From assembly GCA_023399215.1 (NCBI GenBank), contig JAEWQJ010000004.1, positions 1 to 64,000 on the forward strand: DNA of 64,000 bases. Reading direction: 5' to 3'. Both the position numbers and the translations under genes were made by a program. Origin of the DNA: Methanobacteriota archaeon (GTDB lineage: Archaea > Halobacteriota > Methanosarcinia > Methanosarcinales > Methanosarcinaceae). A model generated the notes under the pieces. That model was not told the origin of the DNA, ran no database searches, and saw only the letters and a program-made list of their open reading frames with translations. Of the stretch, positions 8,504 through 16,675 are shown piece by piece (position 1 is the first letter of the stretch; every line of letters starts with the position of its first letter).

Positions 8504-9196
8504 TTATTCTATCATTCCTATTTCACGCAGCCACTCGAATACATCATCCTGCGCAGTTTTTACACTTGATCCTCTGATTGCAAGACCTTTCTGAATAGTG
8601 GACTTCGGGCAAAGTTCTGTGATATCCTCAACGCTTCTTCCCAACCCGCTCCCCTCGTGAGTGCAGAACGGTATGATGGTTTTTCCAGAAAAATTATATT
8701 CTTCCAAAAAAGTAAATACTGGCATCGGCATCGTTCCCCACCAGTCAGGGTAGCCTATGAAAACCACATCGTAGGAGTCCATATTCTCAACCTTTGTTTT
8801 TAGCTGGGGCCTGTAGTTATCTTCCTGTTCCTGCTTTGCCTGATCAACCACAGAGTCGTAATCCGTGGGATATGGATTTACGGTCACAATTTCAAAGATA
8901 TCACCGCCGACTTTTTCGTGGATTTGATTAGCAATTACACGCGTATTGCCAGTATGTGAAAAATAAGCCACAAGAACTTTTTTTGGCGCTGAATCCGTTT
9001 GTGTATGATTCTCACTTTCTGTTTTCGTATTTGGGGAATTGGTTTCTTCTGGAACAGTAACATTGGGGCTATTGTTCGTTGTTTCTGTCTGTGTGCTATT
9101 TACGTCAACCTTTGTTGTGTCGCTGTCTGTGCATCCGCAGGCAGCGAGGAAGAGGCTCATCAAGATTATGAGAGCCAGCGCTGATATTTTCTTCAT
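8504..9196 (-). CDS. Lipid-anchored flavodoxin (lipoprotein with Flavodoxin_4 domain)
   Basis: The 230-residue protein starts at the ATG at 9196 (MKKISALALIILMSLFLAAC). It has a classic lipoprotein signal with LAAC lipobox, then a Thr/Ser/Asn-rich linker of about 50 residues, then a full flavodoxin domain beginning KKVLVAYFSHTGNTR. The C-terminal domain is highly similar to the cytoplasmic flavodoxin at 2731-3261. The protein should sit on the outer face of the cell membrane, unusual for an FMN carrier. GGGGAG precedes the ATG. It heads the operon with DUF4405 and the second Fe-S reductase. Confidence 0.9.
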   Translation of the reverse strand: MKKISALALIILMSLFLAACGCTDSDTTKVDVNSTQTETTNNSPNVTVPEETNSPNTKTESENHTQTDSAPKKVLVAYFSHTGNTRVIANQIHEKVGGDIFEIVTVNPYPTDYDSVVDQAKQEQEDNYRPQLKTKVENMDSYDVVFIGYPDWWGTMPMPVFTFLEEYNFSGKTIIPFCTHEGSGLGRSVEDITELCPKSTIQKGLAIRGSSVKTAQDDVFEWLREIGMIE

Positions 9197-9283
9197 CGTG
9201 TGTATCTCCCCTTTTATTTTTATCCACAAATTTATTCTCATGTTCGCTATAGTGGAGGGCGATATTGGGATATTTCCTGAGCG

Positions 9284-9517
9284 TTATTTCAATTTCCTCA
9301 GTGGGCAAGGGTATCTGAGCAGGAGTAAAACGCCGGAGGCAAGCTTATAGGCGTTCTGCACCCAGGAGAGTCCGGTGGCTGAGAAGCCAAGACTGTTCTG
9401 AATCTCCGGGAGCCCTGTAATGACGACTGAGATGTCGAATGCTATCATCAAGTAGCTGGCGAGAATGATAGCGAGCACGGCAGTAGGGTGCGAAAGGTGT
9501 GCGGCACTATCCTTCAT
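9284..9517 (-). pseudogene. N-terminal fragment of an MFS drug transporter (DHA2/EmrB type)
   Basis: The frame encodes about 60 residues resembling the first transmembrane helix and the start of the second of a 14-helix MFS exporter. AFDISVVITGLPEIQ and LSWVQNAYKLA are characteristic. After LLLLR the sequence diverges and stops, leaving 77 codons where 450-500 are expected. The body of the gene has been lost; iron alcohol dehydrogenase debris lies directly upstream on the same strand. Confidence 0.75.
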
Positions 9518-9550
9518 ATGATAATTTCCCCAATTGGCCGTATTGTTATT

Positions 9551-9944
9551 TTACTTGTAGGAAGTTTCATAGATGGCAATACAATCTTCCATGCTTAGCT
9601 CAGTTCTGTCACAAAGAAACAGGCCACCCACCGTATCCTTTGCGTTCTTCGCCATGGTTTCAAATTCTCCGGCTCAATGCTGTAATCAGACATCCTGAGA
9701 TCTGCAACTTCGCAATCTTCTTGCAATTTCACCAGCATTGTGATGAAGTCCATCGGCTCCTTCGCATCCTTCATTCCCATTATCTGTGCCATTTGTACGA
9801 ACCTGTCATCACATACATGTCGCTCATTAGATTGACACCATTAGAAACGTATCCTTCCACGCTGTGAAATAATGCATCAAATCCTTGATAGGAAGTAAAT
9901 TCAGATGGTACAGATGTCAAAAGTTCCAGACCAACGACTGCCAG
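9551..9944 (-). pseudogene. Iron-containing alcohol dehydrogenase remnant, frameshifted and deleted
   Basis: Three consecutive minus-strand frames give recognisable pieces of a group III iron alcohol dehydrogenase. From 9941 down the order is AVVGLELLTSVPSEF, TSYQGFDALFHSVEGYVSN and NLMSDMYV. An internal deletion follows, then MAQIMGMKDAKEPMDF and LVKLQEDCEVADLRMSDY. After another frameshift comes AKNAKDTVGGLFL and MEDCIAIYETSYK, ending at a TAA at 9551. The N-terminal NAD domain is missing. The left remnant edge abuts an interspersed repeat carrying an inserted inverted-repeat element. Confidence 0.8.
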
Positions 9945-10127
9945 AATTCAAAAAGGCAATTTTAAGTTTTGAGACGAACCCATTATATTAGGACTTACGT
10001 ACTTGAGGAACAAAATCAATTACGTCAAATACTGTGGATGAAAGTCACATTTTAGACAATTAATGATCTGATGCTGTTGATTTTTCAGTTCAACTGCGTA
10101 AGTCCTATATATAACGTGAATTTTCCC
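9944..10127. repeat. Interspersed repeat copy A, split by an inserted element
   Basis: Bases 9944-9988 and 10108-10127 together match the end of the copy at about 11440-11505: GATTCAAA-like start, then TTTTGAGTTTTGA, then CATTATRTAACGTGAATTTT. The two halves are separated by the 119-bp inverted-repeat element. Confidence 0.5.
9989..10107. mobile_element. MITE-like element, 119 bp, with terminal inverted repeats and 5-bp target duplication
   Basis: The ends TAGGACTTACGTACTTGA and TCAACTGCGTAAGTCCTA are inverted repeats of 18 bp with two mismatches. The element is flanked by TATAT on both sides (9984-9988 and 10108-10112). Removing the element and one TATAT restores CATTATATAACG, which matches CATTATGTAACG in the related copy near 11481. 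It has no coding capacity, so a full-length insertion sequence elsewhere would have to supply transposase. Confidence 0.7.
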
Positions 10128-10149
10128 CACATGACACTAAAACTTGACT

Positions 10150-11259
10150 TTAAATTTCAACAAGTTCGTAGTCTCTGCTACCAAACCCGATTTCTTCTCC
10201 GTACGTGAGCTGGTGGGTTCCATCAATCATAGACCAGGTGCCTCTGAACTTATCAGCTCCGGCTTCGTGGTTGCATTGAAGGGAGGAATTAACAAGCCCT
10301 TTCTGTCTATTTACAAGATCGTAGCTTGCCTGGTCAATGGCTACAGGATCTTTTGAGACCAGGATTCCTATATCTGGCACAATAGGGGCATCACTCCAGG
10401 GTACGCAGTCGCAGTCAGGTGTAATTTTAAGCAGGAAATTTATGTAACCTACTTTTCCTTCTTTTCCTTTTACTGCCCCATAAGCATACTCAGTAAGACA
10501 TTCCAGGAAGTTCGGAATATCATGTTCCCAATCTATAGTTATAGCTCCCGCAGGGCAAACTTCCATACACTGTCCGCAGCTTATACAGATATTGGGATCA
10601 ATCATTGAGACTTCCCCCAGAAGATAAGGGGCTCCTACAGGACAGATTTTAATACATTTCTGGCAGCCTATGCACTTTTCTTCAACCACATGCGGGCTTG
10701 TCGGAAAATGCTGTTCCTTCTTGCCGGATGCCGGAGCACAGCCCATAGCAAGGTTCTTGATAGCTCCTCCGAAGCCCGCCATAATGTGCCCTTTAAAATG
10801 GGACATCACAATCATGGAATCGGCGGCAGCAATATCCGACCCTATTTTTACGGACTTAAAATGCTTCTTTCCGATCTCGACTTCTGCAACGTTCTGGCTC
10901 TTCAAACCGTCTGATATGATGAGTGGAGCCCTGACTATAGAATAATCAAAACCGTGTTCAATCGCAGTCGTCAGGTGGTCAACTGAATTATGCCGGCTGC
11001 CTGAGTAAAGAGTATTTGTGTCCGTAACAAACGGTTTTGCTCCGGCTGCCCGAATTTTTTCTACGACCTGCCTCACAAAGACCGGATTTATATATCCGTC
11101 ACTTCCGTACTCTCCAAAATGGATCTTGATCGCAGTCAAGTCACCTTCTCCAAGGAGTTCAGCAAAACCTGCTTTGTCAAAAAGCTTCTGGATCTTGCTG
11201 ATCGTACTCTCCTCTGGATTTCTTGCTCTGAGATCTGAAAAATAAACTTTGCTTGCCAT
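10150..11259 (-). CDS. DUF362 domain protein with 2x[4Fe-4S] ferredoxin motif
   Basis: This 369-residue protein has an N-terminal DUF362 domain, then two ferredoxin motifs CIGCQKCIKICPVGAP and CISCGQCMEVCPAGAI at about residues 190-235. A C-terminal DUF362 part follows, including DAPIVPDIGILVSKDPVAID. DUF362 Fe-S proteins are taken to be electron carriers, though no reaction is established. About 250 bp upstream lie two matches to the TetR palindrome (11508-11521 and 11567-11580), so it is probably part of the same regulon as the redox cluster. Confidence 0.88.
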   Translation of the reverse strand: MASKVYFSDLRARNPEESTISKIQKLFDKAGFAELLGEGDLTAIKIHFGEYGSDGYINPVFVRQVVEKIRAAGAKPFVTDTNTLYSGSRHNSVDHLTTAIEHGFDYSIVRAPLIISDGLKSQNVAEVEIGKKHFKSVKIGSDIAAADSMIVMSHFKGHIMAGFGGAIKNLAMGCAPASGKKEQHFPTSPHVVEEKCIGCQKCIKICPVGAPYLLGEVSMIDPNICISCGQCMEVCPAGAITIDWEHDIPNFLECLTEYAYGAVKGKEGKVGYINFLLKITPDCDCVPWSDAPIVPDIGILVSKDPVAIDQASYDLVNRQKGLVNSSLQCNHEAGADKFRGTWSMIDGTHQLTYGEEIGFGSRDYELVEI

Positions 11260-11384
11260 CTATATATCTCCTGCTAAATAAATAGAATAAAAGAGAGATC
11301 AGCTCTACTGGTATAGGTTTAATTTGTAATTACACTTGACACCTTCAGGATCAAAACATAAATTACAGGATACCTTTTCTTAAG

Positions 11385-11505
11385 TTGACAGAGTTTAAGA
11401 ACTATTTTTATGGTCCTAAACTCAATTGATTTTCCCATTTCCGAGATTCAAAGATGCCATTTTGAGTTTTTGAAATAAGCTCATTATGTAACGTGAATTT
11501 TCAGT
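11385..11505. repeat. Interspersed repeat copy B
   Basis: The stretch from GTTTAAGAACTATTT to AACGTGAATTTT aligns with copy C at 18674-18815 (motifs TTTCAGAACTATTT, CTAAACCCATTG, CCATTTCTGATTC, TTTTGAGTT). Its right part aligns with copy A. It separates the DUF362 gene from the operator sites. Confidence 0.45.
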
Positions 11506-11507
11506 TT

Positions 11508-11521
11508 TGACTGACCAGTCG
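11508..11521. promoter_or_regulatory. TetR-type operator, site 1 upstream of DUF362 gene
   Basis: TGACTGACCAGTCG matches the perfect palindrome at 5086-5099 at 12 of 14 positions. It is one of two sites in the spacer between the TetR gene and the DUF362 gene. Confidence 0.5.
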
Positions 11522-11566
11522 ATCACTAAGTTATTATATTATATAAATATTTGCATAAGATGTGAT

Positions 11567-11580
11567 TGATTGATCACTCA
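11567..11580. promoter_or_regulatory. TetR-type operator, site 2 upstream of DUF362 gene
   Basis: TGATTGATCACTCA matches the perfect palindrome at 12 of 14 positions. It is 59 bp from site 1, just after the TetR stop codon. Confidence 0.45.
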
Positions 11581-11598
11581 TAAATGAGGCGAAAAAAA

Positions 11599-12177
11599 TT
11601 AGTTATTAGCCAGACCTCTCCAAATAATCTGGAATCCATCTTCTATAACCTTATTTTCATCCAGTGGAGAATCTGAATCAAGGATAAGGTTCACTACCGT
11701 CCTGCTACCCTGATAAAACATTGAAATGGTAAGCTCCGCGGAAAAATCTCTGATCTCTCCCGCTTTTATTCCTTCATCCACAAGCTTATGGAGGAATACA
11801 TACTCTTTCATCACTTCGTCACGCGTAAACTTTGTAATATAAGGGGATGAACAGAACTGCCCGACAAAAAGGAATTCTTCCTGATTTGCTACTCCCCATT
11901 TGATTAGATTTGACCATATTTTTTTTAATTTATCCTTGAAGGTATTCTGTGCCTCAATTTCTTTGCCCATACTGCGGCTTAAATCTCCTTTTACCTCAAA
12001 ATACAGACTATTAATAAGATCTTCCTTTGTAGGAAAATAGTTGAAAAGCGTGCCTGTGGCTACACCTGCATCTTTTGAAATCTGGGCAGTAGATGTGCCG
12101 TGGAAGCCTCTTTCAGTGAAGAGCTTCAGGGCTGCTTCCAGAATGGCAGTTCTTTTGTCTTTAACCTGTTCTTTCAT
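11599..12177 (-). CDS. TetR/AcrR family transcriptional repressor
   Basis: This 192-residue regulator has a canonical N-terminal TetR helix-turn-helix: AILEAALKLFTERGFHGTST, then QISKDAGVATGTLFNYFPTK at residues about 12-50. A helical ligand-binding domain follows. A palindrome TGACTGATTAGTCA lies 18 bp upstream of its ATG, indicating autorepression. Nearly identical palindromes precede the DUF362 gene, the cupin operon and the left edge, defining a likely local regulon. The ligand is unknown; TetR proteins beside reductases commonly sense electrophiles, quinones or solvents. Confidence 0.92.
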   Translation of the reverse strand: MKEQVKDKRTAILEAALKLFTERGFHGTSTAQISKDAGVATGTLFNYFPTKEDLINSLYFEVKGDLSRSMGKEIEAQNTFKDKLKKIWSNLIKWGVANQEEFLFVGQFCSSPYITKFTRDEVMKEYVFLHKLVDEGIKAGEIRDFSAELTISMFYQGSRTVVNLILDSDSPLDENKVIEDGFQIIWRGLANN

Positions 12178-12194
12178 AGATTATCTCTGTAAAA

Positions 12195-12208
12195 TGACTG
12201 ATTAGTCA
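12195..12208. promoter_or_regulatory. TetR autoregulatory operator
   Basis: TGACTGATTAGTCA is a near-perfect palindrome immediately upstream of the TetR start at 12177, where a repressor would block its own promoter. It differs by one base from the site at 5086-5099. Confidence 0.65.
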
Positions 12209-12326
12209 TTTATGTTGTAGTATTACATTATTATAAATACTTTATGGCATTTCATTCTTGATTCTTATAAGTATTGCAGTACATAAGGGATTTTTGGTAA
12301 CTTAAGTAAAAAATATCCAGCGATAC

Positions 12327-12336
12327 ATTTAAAAAT
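12327..12336 (+). promoter_or_regulatory. Candidate TATA box for pyrH
   Basis: ATTTAAAAAT lies about 30 nt upstream of the ATG at 12364, which would place transcription start a few bases before the gene and give a very short leader. Confidence 0.35.
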
Positions 12337-12363
12337 CCGAATTGTTAATGTGTAGAGATCATC

Positions 12364-13065
12364 ATGCTCATAGTACTCTCATTAGGCGGTTCAATTCTCG
12401 CAAAAAATCTAGATCCCGATCGTTTTTTAAAATATGCGGATGTTCTCCGTAAGCTCTCGAAAAAGCATACCCTACTTGTGGTAGCAGGCGGAGGAGAAGC
12501 AGCAAGGAATTACATCGAAACTGCAAGGGCAGTTGGTGCTGATGAAGTTACATGCGACTACATAGGTATTGAAATTACTCGCCTGAATGCACACTTGCTT
12601 ACCGCAGCTCTTGGGCCCGATGCCTGTCCGGAAATCCCCACAAATTATATTGAAGCCTCAAAGGCTATCCGTCCCGGAAAGGTAGTTGTTATGGGAGGCG
12701 TCACTCCTGGCCAGACCACGGATGCCGTTGCTGCAATTCTTGCAGAGTTCCTGCGGGCAGACCTGCTGGCAATTGCAACATCTATTGACGGAGTTTACTC
12801 TTCGGACCCGAACTGTGACCCTGCGGCAGTAAAGTACGATAAAATCTCTCCTGAGAAGCTCATTAACATAGTCATGGCGATCGAGATGAAAGCAGGCTCC
12901 AAATCCCCTGTTGATCCTGTAGCCGCAAAAATTATCGAACGCTGCAAACTCGATGCTCTTGTCATGGATGCCCGGGACCCCGCCCAGCTCGAAGAAGTTC
13001 TCGATAGAGAAGCAGCCAAAAAGTCTCCCATATCGTGCGGGACCTGGATTACGACAAAGATATAA
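12364..13065 (+). CDS. pyrH: Uridylate (UMP) kinase, archaeal type
   Basis: This 233-residue amino-acid-kinase-fold enzyme phosphorylates UMP to UDP in pyrimidine nucleotide synthesis. Visible motifs are the N-terminal LSLGGSILA phosphate loop, VVAGGGEAARNYIE, TPGQTTDAVAA and the nucleotide-binding IDGVYSSDP. Length matches archaeal PyrH. It is a single gene with a tandem repeat array directly after its stop. Confidence 0.93.
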   Translation: MLIVLSLGGSILAKNLDPDRFLKYADVLRKLSKKHTLLVVAGGGEAARNYIETARAVGADEVTCDYIGIEITRLNAHLLTAALGPDACPEIPTNYIEASKAIRPGKVVVMGGVTPGQTTDAVAAILAEFLRADLLAIATSIDGVYSSDPNCDPAAVKYDKISPEKLINIVMAIEMKAGSKSPVDPVAAKIIERCKLDALVMDARDPAQLEEVLDREAAKKSPISCGTWITTKI

Positions 13066-13069
13066 AGCT

Positions 13070-13150
13070 CAAAACTCAAACAAATTAAGTCTTAAAACTC
13101 AAACAAATTAAGTTTTAAAACTCAAACAAATTAAGGCTCAGACAAGCCTT
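13070..13150. repeat. Short tandem repeat after pyrH
   Basis: Three copies of a unit of about 25 bp built on AAAACTCAAACAAATTAAG run from just after the pyrH stop. The rest of the spacer to 13360 shows only the GGGAGGAGG ribosome site of the next gene. Confidence 0.8.
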
Positions 13151-13360
13151 AACAGCCAGACAAGATAAAATTCGAAAAACAAAAGCTGGCTTTAAAAATC
13201 TTTATTTTTACAGAAGATGAAAACTTAAACATAGAGGTTCCGACATATATCCCAATAACAGAAAACAGACGGAAGTGCCGGTTGGGAGTTTAGAACTCCT
13301 ACAAAGCCAGTTTCCTGAAGTTTCTGTCCTGAAATTTCTAAAAGGGAGGAGGAACCGGGT

Positions 13361-14539
13361 TTGAGCTTGCCTGAAGAAAAAATTTCTTTTAAACATAGAG
13401 GATTTATTTCCCGTTTTTTTTTCATTCTTCTATCCCTGGCTATATTATGTACTGAGCTCAGTCCTGCTTTCGCAGCAGTAGATGGAACAGCCTTTGAAAA
13501 GGAAAGGCAGGAAGATGCCGTTATCACGGATTTTTTCTCGGATAATGAGCTTGCGGATTCTACAGTCCGGTTTGAGCAGCCTCTTGAAAATGCCTCTCTT
13601 GTTTTTACTTTGAATTCGGAGAAGAAATTGCTGAAATCGGAAACTTTTATTCTAGGGCCTGTTAAGAAAGGGCAGGAAGTCACAAAAGTACTTTTCTGGG
13701 GAATTGAAGACGATTTTGGAAAAGATAGTGACTCTTATACAGCGCAGATTTATGTTAAAAACGGGAGTGAAAGCCTTGCTTTCAGAAAACTTTCATTTTC
13801 CGACCGCAATCCCATCCTTTCAAAGCTTAAACTTGTTGACTTCTCTGCAGACTCAGAGAAAGCTTCGGTTTTAATGAGTCTTACAAGCCCTGCTAATCTC
13901 AGGAGTATACAGGCACCTGAACCCGGCGTGATCGACCTTGACCTGAAACTTCTCTCGGGCACGGAAATCGTTTATTCTGAAAAGCAGAAGAATATCCCTG
14001 TTATAAGCACTTATTATAACGCAAGCTACTGGCCTTTCCTGCTTGAGAAAGATAAAAACTACACTGCTCTTTTGAAGGTCCATTCCCACTCTCCTGATGT
14101 TACTGCAGCCTATATCTCGAACTTCAGAGCCGAAGAAAAGGTGAAAATTATTGATCGGGACATCGATGTGGATGAATACGGAGCAAGTGTCACTATTGTC
14201 GGAAGATCCCAGGTGCCTTTTGACGGATTTGTAAGGGTTGTGCTGACGCCTAAGGATGGGAAGGCACAGGTTTTTGAAGAGACCGCAGATATCCTGACCT
14301 CGGGAAAAGAAGATACTGTAGGAATAATCTGGCAGGGAGTCCAGAAGGGAGATTATAATGTAAAAATCTATGCGCTGAATTCCGAAGGAGAAATTCTGGA
14401 CAGCCATGAAACAGTTTTGAGGGTTTTTGAACCCGTTGCCGAAGCAACCCCTGTCGAAGAATCTCCGAATATTTGCGTCCTCACAATTCTGGGGATTTTT
14501 CTCTGCGCTGGAATCTTGTCTGGAAGGAAAAGGAAATAA
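13361..14539 (+). CDS. Secreted, C-terminally anchored protein of unknown function (S-layer/COG1361-like)
   Basis: The 392-residue protein has a signal peptide (RFFFILLSLAILCTELSPAFA) and a C-terminal transmembrane helix followed by GRKRK. This places a domain of about 320 residues outside the cell. That domain reads as beta-sandwich repeats. The start is a TTG with GGGAGGAGG eight nt upstream. It lies 140 bp before a MacB-type permease and its ATPase on the same strand, so it may be the extracellular partner of that ABC system, as in many methanosarcinal operons. Confidence 0.75.
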   Translation: MSLPEEKISFKHRGFISRFFFILLSLAILCTELSPAFAAVDGTAFEKERQEDAVITDFFSDNELADSTVRFEQPLENASLVFTLNSEKKLLKSETFILGPVKKGQEVTKVLFWGIEDDFGKDSDSYTAQIYVKNGSESLAFRKLSFSDRNPILSKLKLVDFSADSEKASVLMSLTSPANLRSIQAPEPGVIDLDLKLLSGTEIVYSEKQKNIPVISTYYNASYWPFLLEKDKNYTALLKVHSHSPDVTAAYISNFRAEEKVKIIDRDIDVDEYGASVTIVGRSQVPFDGFVRVVLTPKDGKAQVFEETADILTSGKEDTVGIIWQGVQKGDYNVKIYALNSEGEILDSHETVLRVFEPVAEATPVEESPNICVLTILGIFLCAGILSGRKRK

Positions 14540-14650
14540 AGAGCTCTGAAAAAAAGGAAATAAAGAGCTCTGAAAAAAGGAAATAAAAAGTCCTGAAAGC
14601 TTTGAAAATCTTGACAGCTTTGGAAGCTCTGAAAGCCTTGAAAGCCTAAA
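14536..14650. repeat. Short tandem repeats between secreted protein and permease genes
   Basis: Copies of a unit near 22 bp (GGAAATAAAGAGCTCTGAAA) start at the stop codon of the preceding gene. They pass into degenerate repeats of GAAAGCYTTGAAA. Confidence 0.75.
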
Positions 14651-14679
14651 ATAGTGTAAAACTCGAATGCAGGATCATC

Positions 14680-15795
14680 ATGTTTGACCTCATCATCCGA
14701 AACATAATGAACAGGAAGGTCAGGAGTGCACTGACAGTCTGTGGGATTGCTCTCGGAATCTTTGCAGTTATAGTTATGGGTGCGATGTCCGAAAATTTTC
14801 ACCAGACCTTTGAGCGCTCCATGAGTGTGACCAGCGACAAAATTCGGGTCTTTTCCGAAAGCGGAGTCTTTGGAGGGGGGCTTACGGACGATAAGGTAAG
14901 CGACGTGCTTCGGGTAGCAGGGGTGAAAGATGCGTATGGGCTTTTAATGACTACTTTTGATGAGGACAAAATGGGAATGACCGGGAAGCAAATTCTGGGA
15001 GTCCCACCGGAAAAATCCAGCGTTGCCCTTTATCCTGTGGAGCTGAAAGCAGGCCGTTTTCTCAGTCCAGGGGATTCTTATAATGTTGTTGTCGGAAGCA
15101 ACATAAAAAGGGAATACAAACTCCAGATAGGAAGTAAGTTTGAGATCCATGACAAGTATTTCACCGTTGTAGGAATTCTGGATTATACTGGCTCAATTTT
15201 TGACAACGCGGTAATTATACCTCTTGAAACCGCGCAGGACCTCTACGACGTTGGCAATTCGATTTCCTATATCTTTGCAGTGCCAGATGAGCGGGTGGAT
15301 GCCGAAATGCTCTCCAGACGCATAGAATTGAGCGTTAAAGGTACAAGCACCCTTTCTCCTAGAGAGCTTGAGGTGCAGGCAAGGCAGTCCTTTATGATTT
15401 TTAGCGTAATCACTATCAGCTCGGGACTTCTTGCAGCAATCATAGGTGGGCTTTGCGTGATGAATACGATGCTCATGTCTGTTGCCGAGAGGACAAGAGA
15501 ATTCGGAATTTTGAAAGCCATTGGAGCCGAGACCAGGGACATTCTACTCCTTACGCTTGGAGAAGCCTCTGTTATGGGTCTCTTCGGTGGGATCCTTGGA
15601 ATTCTTATAGGTTCCGGGGCTGTTTACGTTATGAATGCCTGGCTCGCAAATACAAGAATAGTGCTTTTCCTGATAACGCCCAGGCTTCTTGTAATTGCCA
15701 TGCTATTTGCCTTGTTGATAGGGGCTCTCTCAGGGCTTTACCCTGCGTATAGAGCTTCGAAGATGAGTCCTATGGAGGCTTTGAAGCATGCCTGA
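14680..15795 (+). CDS. ABC transporter permease, MacB/FtsX family
   Basis: This 371-residue membrane protein has one N-terminal helix (about residues 18-40) and a MacB-type periplasmic-core-like extracellular domain (about 45-235). A C-terminal FtsX domain with three helices ends GLYPAYRASKMSPMEALKHA, the signature of the family. Such permeases with a LolD-type ATPase drive mechanotransmission or lipoprotein/antimicrobial export rather than import. It overlaps the following ATPase by 8 bp, so the two are coupled. Confidence 0.9.
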   Translation: MFDLIIRNIMNRKVRSALTVCGIALGIFAVIVMGAMSENFHQTFERSMSVTSDKIRVFSESGVFGGGLTDDKVSDVLRVAGVKDAYGLLMTTFDEDKMGMTGKQILGVPPEKSSVALYPVELKAGRFLSPGDSYNVVVGSNIKREYKLQIGSKFEIHDKYFTVVGILDYTGSIFDNAVIIPLETAQDLYDVGNSISYIFAVPDERVDAEMLSRRIELSVKGTSTLSPRELEVQARQSFMIFSVITISSGLLAAIIGGLCVMNTMLMSVAERTREFGILKAIGAETRDILLLTLGEASVMGLFGGILGILIGSGAVYVMNAWLANTRIVLFLITPRLLVIAMLFALLIGALSGLYPAYRASKMSPMEALKHA

Positions 15796-16564
15796 TACGG
15801 TAATTGAGAGAAGAGGGTTTGAAATTTCGGATAAGCCGGAAAAAATGCCGAAAACAGAAGAAAATAAGCGTAATTTGGAAAATAAAGACCAGAGAATCAT
15901 AATGCAGGTTGAAAACCTTTCCAAAACTTATTTTCAAGGCAAAATCCCTGTCCATGCCCTTCGCTGTGCCTGCATAACCGTAAGAACAGGGGAACTTCTT
16001 GCGATAATGGGGCCCTCAGGTTCCGGAAAATCCACTCTTCTCGCCCTTATAGGCACGCTTGAAAAAGCAACTGATGGAAAAATTATCCTTGACGGGACAG
16101 ACCTTACTTCTGTGCCTGAAAAACTGCTTCCCCGCGTGAGAAGGGAAAAAATAGGCTTTATTTTCCAGCACTATAATTTGATTCCAACTCTTTCTGCACT
16201 TGAAAACGTGGAGCTTTCCATGCGCTTTTCCAGAGTGCCCAAAAAAGAAAGAGGAGAAAGAGCCAGAAAGCTGCTAGAAGAACTTGGCCTTGGAGACCGA
16301 CTTTCCCATAAACCTTCGGAATTATCAGGAGGAGAACAGCAGAGAGTCTCTATTGCCAGGGCACTTGCGAATAAGCCTGCCGTTATACTGGCGGATGAAC
16401 CCACAGGTGAGGTGGACAGCAAAACCAGAGACTCGATTGTGCGAGTCTTCAAAGAATTGAGCGAAAAAGGGCAGACGATTCTTGTTGTGACGCACGACCC
16501 TGAGGTTGCAAAGGAGTGTTCGAGGGTGCTCAGGATTACGGACGGGATTATTAAAGATGAGTAA
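15788..16564 (+). CDS. ABC transporter ATP-binding protein, MacB/LolD type
   Basis: This 258-residue ATPase has Walker A GPSGSGKST, signature LSGGEQQRVSIARAL, Walker B VILADEPTGEVD and the switch His in VVTHD. The GEVDS sequence after Walker B is typical of the LolD/FtsE group. The ATG at 15788 overlaps the permease stop and adds about 38 charged residues before the conserved MQVENLSKTY. An internal ATG at 15902 is an alternative start. It pairs with the permease just upstream. Confidence 0.92.
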   Translation: MPDTVIERRGFEISDKPEKMPKTEENKRNLENKDQRIIMQVENLSKTYFQGKIPVHALRCACITVRTGELLAIMGPSGSGKSTLLALIGTLEKATDGKIILDGTDLTSVPEKLLPRVRREKIGFIFQHYNLIPTLSALENVELSMRFSRVPKKERGERARKLLEELGLGDRLSHKPSELSGGEQQRVSIARALANKPAVILADEPTGEVDSKTRDSIVRVFKELSEKGQTILVVTHDPEVAKECSRVLRITDGIIKDE

Positions 16565-16620
16565 CGGTAACTGAAAATGAGTAACGGTAACTGAAAATGA
16601 GTAAAGGTAACTGAAAAACG
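16562..16620. repeat. Tandem repeat at the end of the ABC ATPase gene
   Basis: Three copies of a 19-bp unit (GAGTAACGGTAACTGAAAAT) begin at the last codon and stop of the gene, so the duplication includes the stop codon. Confidence 0.8.
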
Positions 16621-16675
16621 CTCAAAGACCTGGCGAGCATAAATAAAAAGTATAAAAATTAAAAATTGTCTGTTT

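Noticed and set aside
8504..8509. UAG stop of the lipid-anchored flavodoxin as a pyrrolysine codon
   Set aside because: The domain is complete at this point and the next gene starts 14 bp later with its own ribosome site, so it is an ordinary stop.
9039..9350. Plus-strand frame with hydrophobic stretch over the lipoprotein signal
   Set aside because: It is antisense to the lipoprotein signal and MFS remnant, which explain the hydrophobicity.
13871..14407. 178-codon antisense frame in the secreted protein gene
   Set aside because: It is a shadow frame; the sense gene has a signal peptide, anchor and ribosome site.
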